A stretch of 28,992 bases of DNA from NCBI GenBank assembly GCA_039817415.1, contig JBCBVV010000068.1, positions 1 to 28,992 on the forward strand, given 5' to 3'. The notes under the pieces are model-generated. The model worked only from the letters and a program-made list of their open reading frames with translations, did not search any database and was not told the origin of the DNA. This DNA comes from JALEFZ01 sp039817415 (GTDB lineage Bacteria > Bacteroidota > Bacteroidia > J057). A program made the translations under genes and the position numbers. How positions within the stretch are numbered: the stretch's first letter is position 1; each line of letters opens with the position of its first letter. Positions 17,426-24,836 of this stretch are shown here, one piece after another.

Positions 17426-18766
17426 ATGAAAATTATCATAGCTGGTGCCGGAGAAGTGGGATTCCACGTTGCGAAAATGCTTTCTCATGAGGACCACGAC
17501 ATCGTGATCATTGATAAGGTGGATGAACGCCTTACCCACGCTGAGTCCCACTTGGACGTCAGTACCCTAAAGGGAAATTCCTTGTCGATTCGTAACCTAG
17601 AAGATGCTGGTGTAAAGGGAGCTGACCTGGTTATTGCGGCTACCTCCTCCGAGGAGACGAATATTACGACTTCAATCCTAGCGAAACATCTGGGTGCTAA
17701 GCGGACCATTGTTCGCATCAGTAATCCTGAATTCCAGATAGAGCAGGAGAAAGTCGATATGAAAGCTTTGGGGATCGATGCCATGGTATTCCCTGAAGAC
17801 TTGGCTGCAGAAGAGATATTCAGGTTGATCAAACGTTCCTCTTTGACAGATTCCTTTGAATTCGAAGAAGGAAAGCTCGCATTAACTGGCTTGAAGCTGG
17901 AGGAAGGCGCTCCCATCATTGGAAAAAGCCTGATTGAAGCGGATAAGATGGATCCCGATATTAATTTTACAGCTGTCGCGATCCAACGAAAAAATAAAAC
18001 CATCATCCCCAAAGGAGATACTGTATTTAAGCCCTATGATCACGCTTATTTTATCAGTAACTCCAAGTGTGTTCCAAAATTAATGGACTTTGCTGGTAAA
18101 GTTTCCTTTGAGATCAAGAATATCATGATTCTAGGTGGAGGGCTTATCGGTAGATTGTTTGCCAAATTGGTGCAGGACAAATACAAGGTCAAATTAATCG
18201 AACAAGACAAGGAAAAATGTTTCGAACTAGCTGACGAACTTGTCAATACCATGGTGATTCATGGCGATGGATCGAATGTTGAGTTCTTGGAAGAAGAGGG
18301 TATTGAAGACATGGATGCTTTCCTTTCAGTAACCGGAGATTCAGAAACCAATATCATATCCTGCCTGGTAGCCAAAAATCATGGTGTAAGGCGTACCATC
18401 GCCTTGGTTGAGAACATCGACTATATTTCCTTGTCTCAGGATATCGGAATCGATACGCTGATCAACAAAAAGATGATCACCATTAATGAGATCTTTCGAC
18501 ATGTGAGGGAAGGAAAGGTGGAGGCCTTGACAAGTCTACATGGGGTCGAATCAGAGGTGCTGGAATTCATTGTCCATTCTGCTTGTAAGATCAAAGATGT
18601 ACCTATTAAAAAATTGAAATTCCCAAGAGATGCGATTATTGCGGGGGTAATTCGTGGGGAAGAAAGTATCATCGCAGATGGGAATACCTATATTGAAGAT
18701 GGGGATAGGGTGGTCGTATTTACACTCCCTTCAGCGGTACATAAGGTAGAGCAGTTTTTCAAATAA
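17426..18766 (+). CDS. trkA: Trk system potassium uptake regulator TrkA
   Basis: TrkA is the cytoplasmic, NAD(H)-binding regulatory ring of the TrkH/KtrB-type K+ channel. The 446-residue protein has the expected double layout: RCK_N (GAGEVG at 7-12, then IIDKVDERL), RCK_C (about 140-225), a second RCK_N (GGGLIGR at about 236, then LIEQDKEK and HGDGSN) and a second RCK_C to the end (GDRVVVFTLP). Both Rossmann glycine motifs are intact, so nucleotide binding is expected in both halves. The pore subunit TrkH, often encoded next to trkA, is absent here; a convergent gene follows. The ATG at 17426 begins with the MKIIIAGAGEVG that is standard for the family. Confidence 0.97.
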   Translation: MKIIIAGAGEVGFHVAKMLSHEDHDIVIIDKVDERLTHAESHLDVSTLKGNSLSIRNLEDAGVKGADLVIAATSSEETNITTSILAKHLGAKRTIVRISNPEFQIEQEKVDMKALGIDAMVFPEDLAAEEIFRLIKRSSLTDSFEFEEGKLALTGLKLEEGAPIIGKSLIEADKMDPDINFTAVAIQRKNKTIIPKGDTVFKPYDHAYFISNSKCVPKLMDFAGKVSFEIKNIMILGGGLIGRLFAKLVQDKYKVKLIEQDKEKCFELADELVNTMVIHGDGSNVEFLEEEGIEDMDAFLSVTGDSETNIISCLVAKNHGVRRTIALVENIDYISLSQDIGIDTLINKKMITINEIFRHVREGKVEALTSLHGVESEVLEFIVHSACKIKDVPIKKLKFPRDAIIAGVIRGEESIIADGNTYIEDGDRVVVFTLPSAVHKVEQFFK

Positions 18767-18795
18767 TAGTATCCTCCCTTAGAATCAGAAATGAG

Positions 18796-18827
18796 AAAAA
18801 GCCATCCCTTTTGGGATGGCTTTTTTT
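18796..18827 (+). terminator. Bidirectional terminator between trkA and the PAS coiled-coil gene
   Basis: AAAAAGCCATCCC (18796-18808) pairs with GGGATGGCTTTTT around TTTT, with seven T residues on the plus side and five on the minus side. It serves both convergent genes. Confidence 0.92.
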
Positions 18828-18847
18828 ATAGTTGGACTATTTGTTTC

Positions 18848-21800
18848 CTAGAATCTGGATTCTACGTAGTAGCTCAGATAGTACTTCATTCCGTTATGGT
18901 AGAATAGGGTAGAGCTAACATCCAGTACTTTCTGAAGGCCGCTCTTAGAGGTAATTACCGCCCTGTTGTTATCAAAGGTTCCGTTATCAGGAATCTTCGA
19001 GATATTTTGAGCGACCATGCCTCTGTAGTATGGATCTGGGTAAAGTCTTTCTAGGAAGGATTTACCACTTTGATCATTGGCTTCATGTCTGGTGTAACCC
19101 GTAAACTCTTGTAGGCGATCGTTGAATACGAGGAAGTGTCCATTGTGATCAGAGACTGAAATTCCTTCGTTTTCTAGTGTCTTCAACCTATCGTAGATAG
19201 AAGCAGGAAGGAAATCTTCCAAGGGTGTATCGAATACCATACCTACCTCTGCAAAGCCTTGCTTGAGTTGATTGGTGTCCAAACCAATTTCGTCCCCAGC
19301 GTTAGGTTCCTCTGCTTCAGGTGTAGCCTCTACCATGGGTTCTACGGCAGCTTCAATGGTTTCAGTTACCTCCGCTACTGTTTCCTCAGCAGCTTCAGCA
19401 ACTGGGCTTACCACTTCTTCTTTTGTTTCTTCATTGTTGTTTTGAATAAAAGAGAAGAATGGAGAAGCTGTAGCGAGATCGTTTTGAGCTGGTTCTTCAG
19501 CAGCTACCTCTGGTTCAGCAGTTACTTCTACAGCAGGGGCTTCAGTTTGTTCCTCTGCTACAACTTCCTCAACTGATGCCTCAACTTCAACGGCTTCTTC
19601 AACAACTGGAGCTTCTTCAGCTGCGGGGACTTCAATTTCGATTGTAGTTTCTTCCACTACAGGTGCTTCTTCCGCAACGGCTGGGGTTTCTTCTACAGTT
19701 GGAGATTGGAATCTCCAGACGTTAGTCTGTTCCTCCTCAACAGCCGGCGCTTCTTCTGTCGTGCTTGTTTCTTGAGCAACTGGAGTCTCAATGACCTCCT
19801 CTGTAGGAGTTTCTACAGGCTCAGCGGCTGATTCTGCTGCTGGGTTAGGTGATTCCGTAGCGCCAGATATAAAGGAGAAGAAAGAAGAAGTAGGTGTTAC
19901 GTTTGACTCTTCTGCTGGTGCTTCCACCTCAGTAGTTTCTACTACTTCTGGAGTTTGAGCCTCTATAGAAACTTCTGTTTCCGGGCTTTCTATTTCAATT
20001 GTAGTTTCGGCAGTAGGAGACTCTTCCACAGCAACTGATTCTTCTTCAGCTGGGGTTTCTTCAACCTTAGCTTCTTCTCCAGAAATGATTCTGTTGAAGA
20101 ATGAAAGTCCTTCTTCAAGCTTATTATCTACCGCTTCAGCTACATTTTTGAGGGTTTCTTCAACCGACTCTGCTGCCTCAGAAACTACTTCCTGTGCTGC
20201 CGCTAGAGGGGTTTCAGCTTCAGGAGTTTCAATTTCAATTTCTGTTACATCTGTTGGAGCTTCAACTTCGATGTTGGACTCAAGCTCAGCTTCTGGAGTT
20301 TCGATGGCAATGTTTGTAACACTAGCAGGAGCTTCCATTTCAATGTTGTCTTCCAAAATGGGAGCTTCAACTTCTACTGTAGTTTCAGCTACGACTGACT
20401 CCTCCGCTGGAGTTTCTTCAATGGAAGGTTCAGCCACAGGGTTGGACTCAACTTCATTGGTAATCACGGTGAAGAATGAAGGAGCATCCTCTGTAGGTTC
20501 GGAAGCAGCTTCTTCCGTCGAAGCCTCAGGTGCTTCTTCTGTCTCTTCTTTTTTATCTTCCTCAGGAGCATTGATGACAGTAAAGAAGGAAGGCAAACCA
20601 TTGTCGGAGGTGTTTTCTTCTTCCATGTCTTCAGCTGCTTCTATAATGGATTCAGCCTCTGCTACTACCGCATCTACCATTTCGCTTGCTTCCTCAACTG
20701 CCTCCTCCGCAGTTGATTCAAGGCCTTCTGCTAGATCAGTTATTTCTTCTCCAACTTCGTTCGCAGCAGCTTCAACCGTTTCTGTTTCAAGGCTAGCTGA
20801 CATGGCAGGTGCAGCCTCTTCAGTTGTTTCTTCTTCGTTTGTAACAGAAGTGATTTCACCAAATCCGGAGGTAATCGTAGCAGCAAGCCCAGCAGCTGCT
20901 GTAGCGATTCCAGCCTCCTCAAGAAGAGATGATTCTTCTGATGGGTTTGCAGGAACAGCTTCTTCCTCAGTACCCATTCCCAACTTGGCCTTCAGCTCTG
21001 CAATGACATTGTCTTTTTCAGCTAATTGATTTTCAATCGCTCTGCTAGCTTCCTCACGAGCTAATTCTTTTTCAGCATCAACTCCAGCCAATTGCGATTT
21101 AAGTGCTTCAATGACACTGTCTTTGGCTAGAAGAGTTTGCTTGATATCATCTAATTCCTGCTTGACTGCGTCAAGTTCAGGTAATCCAGTGGCTTCGTTG
21201 TTGGTGATTCCCGCTGCGAATGAGGATTCGCCGCTTTCACTACCTGGAAGTGAAATAGATGGGAAGGCTGTAGAAACTGTTTTTTCAATGGTTGATTCCA
21301 GTTTGCTGGTCATTTCAGATAACTGGTTCTGGAGCTTCTCAATCAATGAATTTTTTTCTTCCACTTCATTCTTAAGCTGAGAAACTGCTTCTCCAGCTGG
21401 TTCAGCATGTTCATCTTGTGAAGGGTCAAATTCTAGTTGAGTTGTCAGGCGAGCAATTTCAGCGTTCTTCTCATCCAGTTGTTTTTTTAGATGAGCGAAT
21501 GCTTCTCCGGGGCTTAGGAAGTTACCTTCTTGGTTGTTCATACTAAGATTATCAAATTCGGCCTTTAGTCCTTGAAATTCTACTTCTTTGGCCTCCAGTT
21601 TTTGACTGACTCTATTGATAAATTCCTCTTTACTAAGGCTTTCACCATTGTAATCAATGAGGATGTTTTGTTGCGAGAACTGTAGTAACTCAGCTTCCTT
21701 TTCAGCAAGTCTGGACTTTAATTCTATGATTTCTTCTTGATTATCCAAGGGGTTCTCAACAGGAGAACCACTGGCATAAGACAGTTGATCTGAGGAGATA

Positions 21801-22477
21801 TCAGTAGGTGTATCGACTGGAGTAAGAACGGATGTATTTTCGAGTGTTTCGCTGAGTTTAACTATTTCTTCCTGCTTTGCTTCTAGCTGGGACTTGTACT
21901 GTTGAATTTCCAGCTTCAACCCATCAATTTCTTCTCTCTTCTTGCTGATGAAGGTTACGGGACTTACTTCTTCATCTTCTATTTTGAAGCTTCCCAGCAG
22001 GCCTTTTAGTTGGAGAATCTCATTGTCTTTTTCTGTCAAAAGATTGGCAGGTATCTCACCTTCTTCCCTATCCAAAACTATGCCTTCGTACTTTTCAAGG
22101 CTTTCTTTAAGCCTAGAAATTTCATTTTCCTTCTCCTCGAGGTCTTTTTGCGTCTTTATGATAAAATAGGAAGCACTTACTTTTTTGCCATCAACTTGAA
22201 GATTGTCTAATTCTCGCTGCAGCTGGGCAATTTTTTCGTCCTTTCTAAACAACATTGATTTTTTGCTGCGAATGAACTCTGCAGGATCAACCCTTTCGCC
22301 TTCTACTTCCAGAAGATCTAAATCAGCGTTTAGTCGTTCGATTTCTCTATTTTTGTCAAATAGAGCACTGTCGATTTGTTGTTGGTTTTTTCTACGCCAA
22401 TAAAGCCAGGCTGTAATGATTCCGATGAGGAATGCGCCTAGCATAAAAAACGAAATGACAAGTATATCCTTTTCCAT
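18848..22477 (-). CDS. Membrane-anchored coiled-coil / acidic-linker / PAS-like protein
   Basis: No named family covers the whole 1209-residue protein. Residues 5-26 form one membrane helix followed by WRRK, so by the positive-inside rule the rest is cytoplasmic. Residues 30-500 are coiled coil built from a repeated K(D/N)xxIxxLxxxL unit; in early copies it is joined to a short 'GxxVxxxxFI' hairpin-like piece (VEGERV, VDGKKV, IEDEEV, NGESLS). Residues 500-1060 are strongly acidic and rich in E, A, P, V and T, with five SFFxxI-type motifs (630, 667, 792, 865, 1006) and about ten IExExP-type motifs. Residues about 1080-1209 form a PAS-like domain (GISVSDHNGHFLVFNDRLQEFTGY is the core, a PAS beta-alpha start). 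It lies 6 bases after the OmpA-like gene, so both are probably one transcript. It has no kinase or methyl-accepting part. Scaffold or tether is a guess. Confidence 0.85.
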   Translation of the reverse strand: MEKDILVISFFMLGAFLIGIITAWLYWRRKNQQQIDSALFDKNREIERLNADLDLLEVEGERVDPAEFIRSKKSMLFRKDEKIAQLQRELDNLQVDGKKVSASYFIIKTQKDLEEKENEISRLKESLEKYEGIVLDREEGEIPANLLTEKDNEILQLKGLLGSFKIEDEEVSPVTFISKKREEIDGLKLEIQQYKSQLEAKQEEIVKLSETLENTSVLTPVDTPTDISSDQLSYASGSPVENPLDNQEEIIELKSRLAEKEAELLQFSQQNILIDYNGESLSKEEFINRVSQKLEAKEVEFQGLKAEFDNLSMNNQEGNFLSPGEAFAHLKKQLDEKNAEIARLTTQLEFDPSQDEHAEPAGEAVSQLKNEVEEKNSLIEKLQNQLSEMTSKLESTIEKTVSTAFPSISLPGSESGESSFAAGITNNEATGLPELDAVKQELDDIKQTLLAKDSVIEALKSQLAGVDAEKELAREEASRAIENQLAEKDNVIAELKAKLGMGTEEEAVPANPSEESSLLEEAGIATAAAGLAATITSGFGEITSVTNEEETTEEAAPAMSASLETETVEAAANEVGEEITDLAEGLESTAEEAVEEASEMVDAVVAEAESIIEAAEDMEEENTSDNGLPSFFTVINAPEEDKKEETEEAPEASTEEAASEPTEDAPSFFTVITNEVESNPVAEPSIEETPAEESVVAETTVEVEAPILEDNIEMEAPASVTNIAIETPEAELESNIEVEAPTDVTEIEIETPEAETPLAAAQEVVSEAAESVEETLKNVAEAVDNKLEEGLSFFNRIISGEEAKVEETPAEEESVAVEESPTAETTIEIESPETEVSIEAQTPEVVETTEVEAPAEESNVTPTSSFFSFISGATESPNPAAESAAEPVETPTEEVIETPVAQETSTTEEAPAVEEEQTNVWRFQSPTVEETPAVAEEAPVVEETTIEIEVPAAEEAPVVEEAVEVEASVEEVVAEEQTEAPAVEVTAEPEVAAEEPAQNDLATASPFFSFIQNNNEETKEEVVSPVAEAAEETVAEVTETIEAAVEPMVEATPEAEEPNAGDEIGLDTNQLKQGFAEVGMVFDTPLEDFLPASIYDRLKTLENEGISVSDHNGHFLVFNDRLQEFTGYTRHEANDQSGKSFLERLYPDPYYRGMVAQNISKIPDNGTFDNNRAVITSKSGLQKVLDVSSTLFYHNGMKYYLSYYVESRF

Positions 22478-22483
22478 TGGGGA

Positions 22484-23029
22484 TTATTTTTGAAAGTAGA
22501 CTTCTACTCTTTTGTTTTTCTTTCTGTTTGATTCAGTACTGTTGGGTACCAGCGGAGCGACTTCACCTTGGGACCTGATCAAGATTCTATCAGCTTTGAA
22601 CCCGAGGTTGACCAATTCCTTTTTCAGGAGTTCAGCCCATTGTTTTCCCACTTCGTAATTGGTGGTGGCTTCCCCATCATCTGCGGTATGACCGACCAAA
22701 AATATTTTGCCTTGTTGGTACTTCATGACCATGGGATCTAGAATTCTAACAGGGGCCGCAAGTTTTTCTTTACTAAAGAATGCCTCTTTCCCTGTTGTAA
22801 ATTCAACGCTGATAGCAACCACCTTATTTCCTTCAGGTACTGGATCTGAAGTAATTCTATTTCTTAAATCCTGACGGTTTTTGGGGTTTGTAGGCTGAAT
22901 CATCCTTGCGGAAGATACGTTAGTGACATCAGTATCTCCACAATGACCTCTCACCTTGCATACAAAATAGTAGTTCCCAAATATAGCCCAGCCTAAAAAG
23001 GTCAGGACGCCTAGTATAATGATGCGCAT
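22484..23029 (-). CDS. Short membrane-anchored OmpA-like protein
   Basis: The 181-residue product has one N-terminal hydrophobic helix (about 3-23) after a basic start, so the rest should face the periplasm, and a C-terminal OmpA-like domain (about 70-180). No lipobox is evident (YYFVC is a poor match), so a MotB-like inner-membrane anchor is more likely than a lipid anchor. The domain keeps the fold marks (VEFTTG, FLVGHTADDGE, NKRVEVYF), but the residues that bind diaminopimelate in canonical OmpA domains differ: the Asp of GHTD is Ala116 and the Arg of the LSxxRA block is Trp131. Peptidoglycan binding is therefore uncertain. It is upstream of, and 6 bases from, the 1209-residue PAS protein, and the two topologies point in opposite directions across the inner membrane. 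Confidence 0.85.
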   Translation of the reverse strand: MRIIILGVLTFLGWAIFGNYYFVCKVRGHCGDTDVTNVSSARMIQPTNPKNRQDLRNRITSDPVPEGNKVVAISVEFTTGKEAFFSKEKLAAPVRILDPMVMKYQQGKIFLVGHTADDGEATTNYEVGKQWAELLKKELVNLGFKADRILIRSQGEVAPLVPNSTESNRKKNKRVEVYFQK

Positions 23030-23159
23030 ATCGGTAAATGGTGTTGTTTTATGCCTTGTATTACAATTAAATCAATAATATTCAAAGTCTCAGAATAGTG
23101 CTTTCAACTTAACAATAATTTACACTTGACTAAATATTGAATTAAATCAGGTGTAGCAA

Positions 23160-23167
23160 CAAAAATA
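23160..23167 (-). promoter_or_regulatory. Candidate promoter (-7 box) of the OmpA-like/PAS operon
   Basis: On the minus strand TATTTTTG matches TAnnTTTG, with a TTTG 15 bases upstream. It would give a leader of roughly 125 bases, which contains two copies of TGATTTAATT. The spacing is shorter than usual, so the call is tentative. Confidence 0.35.
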
Positions 23168-23215
23168 AAACTTATTAACCACCAAAATAATTGTCCACAA
23201 ACCGTTAGAATTACT

Positions 23216-23241
23216 CCAAAAAAGGTGGCCTCCCGGCCACC
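23216..23241 (-). terminator. Strong minus-strand terminator of the small 27-codon gene
   Basis: On the minus strand GGTGGCC and GGCCACC pair perfectly around a 4-base loop (23224-23241) and are followed at once by six T residues. The stem starts 2 bases after the stop codon of the 27-codon reading frame. The nearest annotated minus-strand gene end is about 620 bases away, so this terminator needs a transcript of its own. Confidence 0.85.
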
Positions 23242-23242
23242 C

Positions 23243-23326
23243 CTATGAGTAAGGTTTAGATGTCTCCAATTTGATAGTGTCACGGATTTTATCAGAGAAA
23301 GGAAAAAATGTAAATCCGTATAACAT
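23243..23326 (-). CDS. Probable small protein or leader peptide, 27 residues
   Basis: A 27-codon reading frame starts at ATG 23326, directly after an in-frame TAA two codons upstream, and ends at TAG 23243, just before a strong terminator. The peptide begins MLYGFTFFPFSDK and ends TSKPYS. Its codons are ordinary for this genome, with a Phe-rich hydrophobic front and a charged back. Length alone proves little, but a stop sitting 2 bases from a terminator stem is what a real short gene looks like. It may be an independent small protein, or a leader peptide whose terminator attenuates the OmpA-like/PAS operon that lies downstream on the same strand. I do not recognise a family. Confidence 0.45.
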   Translation of the reverse strand: MLYGFTFFPFSDKIRDTIKLETSKPYS

Positions 23327-23351
23327 CGGTTAATCTCTCTATTTTGGGTTA

Positions 23352-23374
23352 ATTCTCCAAATAAAGGGGAGAAT
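23352..23374. repeat. Inverted repeat ATTCTCC-N9-GGAGAAT upstream of the small gene
   Basis: ATTCTCC (23352-23358) and GGAGAAT (23368-23374) are exact complements separated by 9 bases. They lie 26-48 bases upstream of the 27-codon ATG and straddle a TTATTTG that resembles a -7 box, so this could be an operator or the foot of an RNA hairpin. Confidence 0.4.
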
Positions 23375-23861
23375 AGGCTTGTAAGAATTTAGTGAATATA
23401 TGGCTGTTTTTCAGTGAGTTATTGAAAGAAGTAGAGAAGTGGAATCGCGCAAGTACTGCGATTTAATGTAAATGAGCTATTTCGGTGAATTGAAGATTCT
23501 AATAAATGAAGTTTTAGGAAGGGCAATTTTAAATGAGGATGTAAGTTTTTGGTGGAATATTGTTGATTTTTTTTTCGCCATTTGTCATAAAGAAGCCTGG
23601 TTCTTACATGAATTCTTCCCGTATGTAGAAATGAAATTGGGTTGAAAGAATTATGATAGAACTGAAGAGTTAATTCCTCCATGCTGAAAAAGGATAGGGT
23701 CCTATTGTGATAAAAAAATAGGATAGGATAAAATTGATAGGCGAATTAAAGTGGCCCTATTTGACGAAATATTGTAAAATGTAGATCACAAGAAGAGAAG
23801 CTACGAAAAATCGACTATTTTGGTTATTGTATCAAAATGGTGTCCTAAAAAAAGCTCAATA
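23375..23861. other. A/T-rich non-coding stretch downstream of the DUF4294 gene
   Basis: Nearly 490 bases contain no convincing gene on either strand. The longest frame, minus strand 23419-23682, has an amino-acid make-up unlike its neighbours. A cluster of ATAGG/CCTAT words at about 23693-23760 can form a 7-bp hairpin (TCCTATT 23700-23706 with AATAGGA 23717-23723). A T-rich run follows the DUF4294 stop on the minus strand without a clear stem. Confidence 0.5.
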
Positions 23862-24524
23862 TTAATCCAGTGTAAAGTTATACCGTTTGAAGGCTATGTT
23901 GTATCCACCTTTTTCAAGGTCGGTAACAAAAAATTCAATCATATCTTCCTCTTCTGGGTCATAGGAAGCCTTTAAATTGATCCCAAATATTAGGCCTACT
24001 GATTGCCAAAACACGGCAGAGACCCTGCTTTTATTGTCTTTGATAAGAGAAAACATTGAACCGCCCGTTTCTCGATAGATTAACTTAACTAGTATCTTTC
24101 CTTGAGACCTACTCATTTTTTTTATGTCCTTCTCATAGCGTCCAAAAAGGTCTTTCTCCTTTTCCTTCATGTACTCCTTGAGTTTCTTATCATCCTCAAT
24201 CGTGGCCATCTCGGCTTCCACTTCTTTAAGAATCTCACTGACCTTTAAGGCATAAGGATAAGCTTTGTGGACATTATATCTCAGGCGTGTGAATTTTCTA
24301 AGTCGTCTTCGTCCTCTTTTTCTTTCTCTGGCAGTAGGCGCTCCATCTGATATTCTGATCGTATCTAGTCTACCAGCCAAATATGTTTTCCCATCTTTCT
24401 GATAGGTATAGAAAGTCTTGCTACGAGGCTTTGTATAATCAGTCTCCTGGGCATGAAGAAGGCTTGGGAATAACAGAATTCCCATAAATCCTCCCCATAT
24501 CCAATAAACCAGTTTTTTTACCAT
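23862..24524 (-). CDS. DUF4294 family protein, exported
   Basis: The 220-residue product matches the DUF4294 family, found mainly in Bacteroidota and of unknown function. A signal peptide (about 1-25, ending LLHAQ) sends it to the periplasm. The mature protein opens with SKTFYTYQKDGKTYLAG, passes through a very basic stretch (ARERKRGRRRLRKFTRLRYN), then the conserved VHKAYPYALKVSEIL block, a charged helical part and IYRETGGSMFSLIKD. It ends with a short strand region containing FVTDLEKGGYNI. The length is usual for the family. It is divergent from the propeller/OmpA fusion gene and has no operon partner. Confidence 0.88.
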   Translation of the reverse strand: MVKKLVYWIWGGFMGILLFPSLLHAQETDYTKPRSKTFYTYQKDGKTYLAGRLDTIRISDGAPTARERKRGRRRLRKFTRLRYNVHKAYPYALKVSEILKEVEAEMATIEDDKKLKEYMKEKEKDLFGRYEKDIKKMSRSQGKILVKLIYRETGGSMFSLIKDNKSRVSAVFWQSVGLIFGINLKASYDPEEEDMIEFFVTDLEKGGYNIAFKRYNFTLD

Positions 24525-24836
24525 ACATCGCGTCTGTTTGTTGCCTTATAAAAATGGCAGTTTTTTTTGATATACGCATCTTTCATAAGGACAGTTTATC
24601 CACCAATAAGTACATAGGTAAGGAGATCATGAAAAATTTCCCTAACTGATTTGTTCATTTAAGCAATTTGTGATCAAATATGTAATTTTACGTGAATTGA
24701 CAATTTATTGGGGTGAATGGAATAGTTATTGGTATTTACTGATTGTAGAATTGTTTGAATAGATGTAAGATTTGGTCCTACATCCATATGCGTTTTCAAT
24801 TGCCCAAGCCTAATTTTGTAAAGCAATGCCGTCCTT
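24525..24836. other. Divergent intergenic region, DUF4294 / FG-GAP-OmpA genes
   Basis: These 312 A/T-rich bases must hold promoters for both flanking genes. The only clear element is a TAATTTTG box on the plus strand (24811-24818). No small gene or RNA with supporting structure was seen. Confidence 0.5.
24811..24818 (+). promoter_or_regulatory. TAnnTTTG box upstream of the FG-GAP/OmpA fusion gene
   Basis: TAATTTTG matches the Bacteroidota -7 consensus, 18 bases before the ATG. No -33 TTG at the usual distance was found. The bases just before it, TTGCCCAAGCC, resemble those before the trkA box, TTGCCCAGGCT. Confidence 0.35.

Noticed and set aside
2945..18827. Shared GGATGGC stem in the terminators at 2945 and 18796
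   Set aside because: Only 7-8 bases are shared; G/C-rich terminator stems often coincide, and no wider repeat element surrounds them.
20085..21029. 314-codon plus-strand reading frame, Ser/Ala/Val rich
   Set aside because: It is antisense to the acidic E/A/P/V/T linker of the PAS coiled-coil gene; biased codons there leave the opposite frame open. No start context or known domain.
23419..23682. 87-codon minus-strand frame in the A/T-rich intergenic region
   Set aside because: Amino-acid make-up is unlike real proteins here, there is no terminator or promoter of its own, and it ends far from the clear terminator at 23216.
17399..24818. Similar TTGCCCA(G/A)GC run before the TAnnTTTG boxes of trkA and the FG-GAP gene
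   Set aside because: Two cases with a gap in the alignment are too few to call a regulatory motif; recorded only in the box entries.
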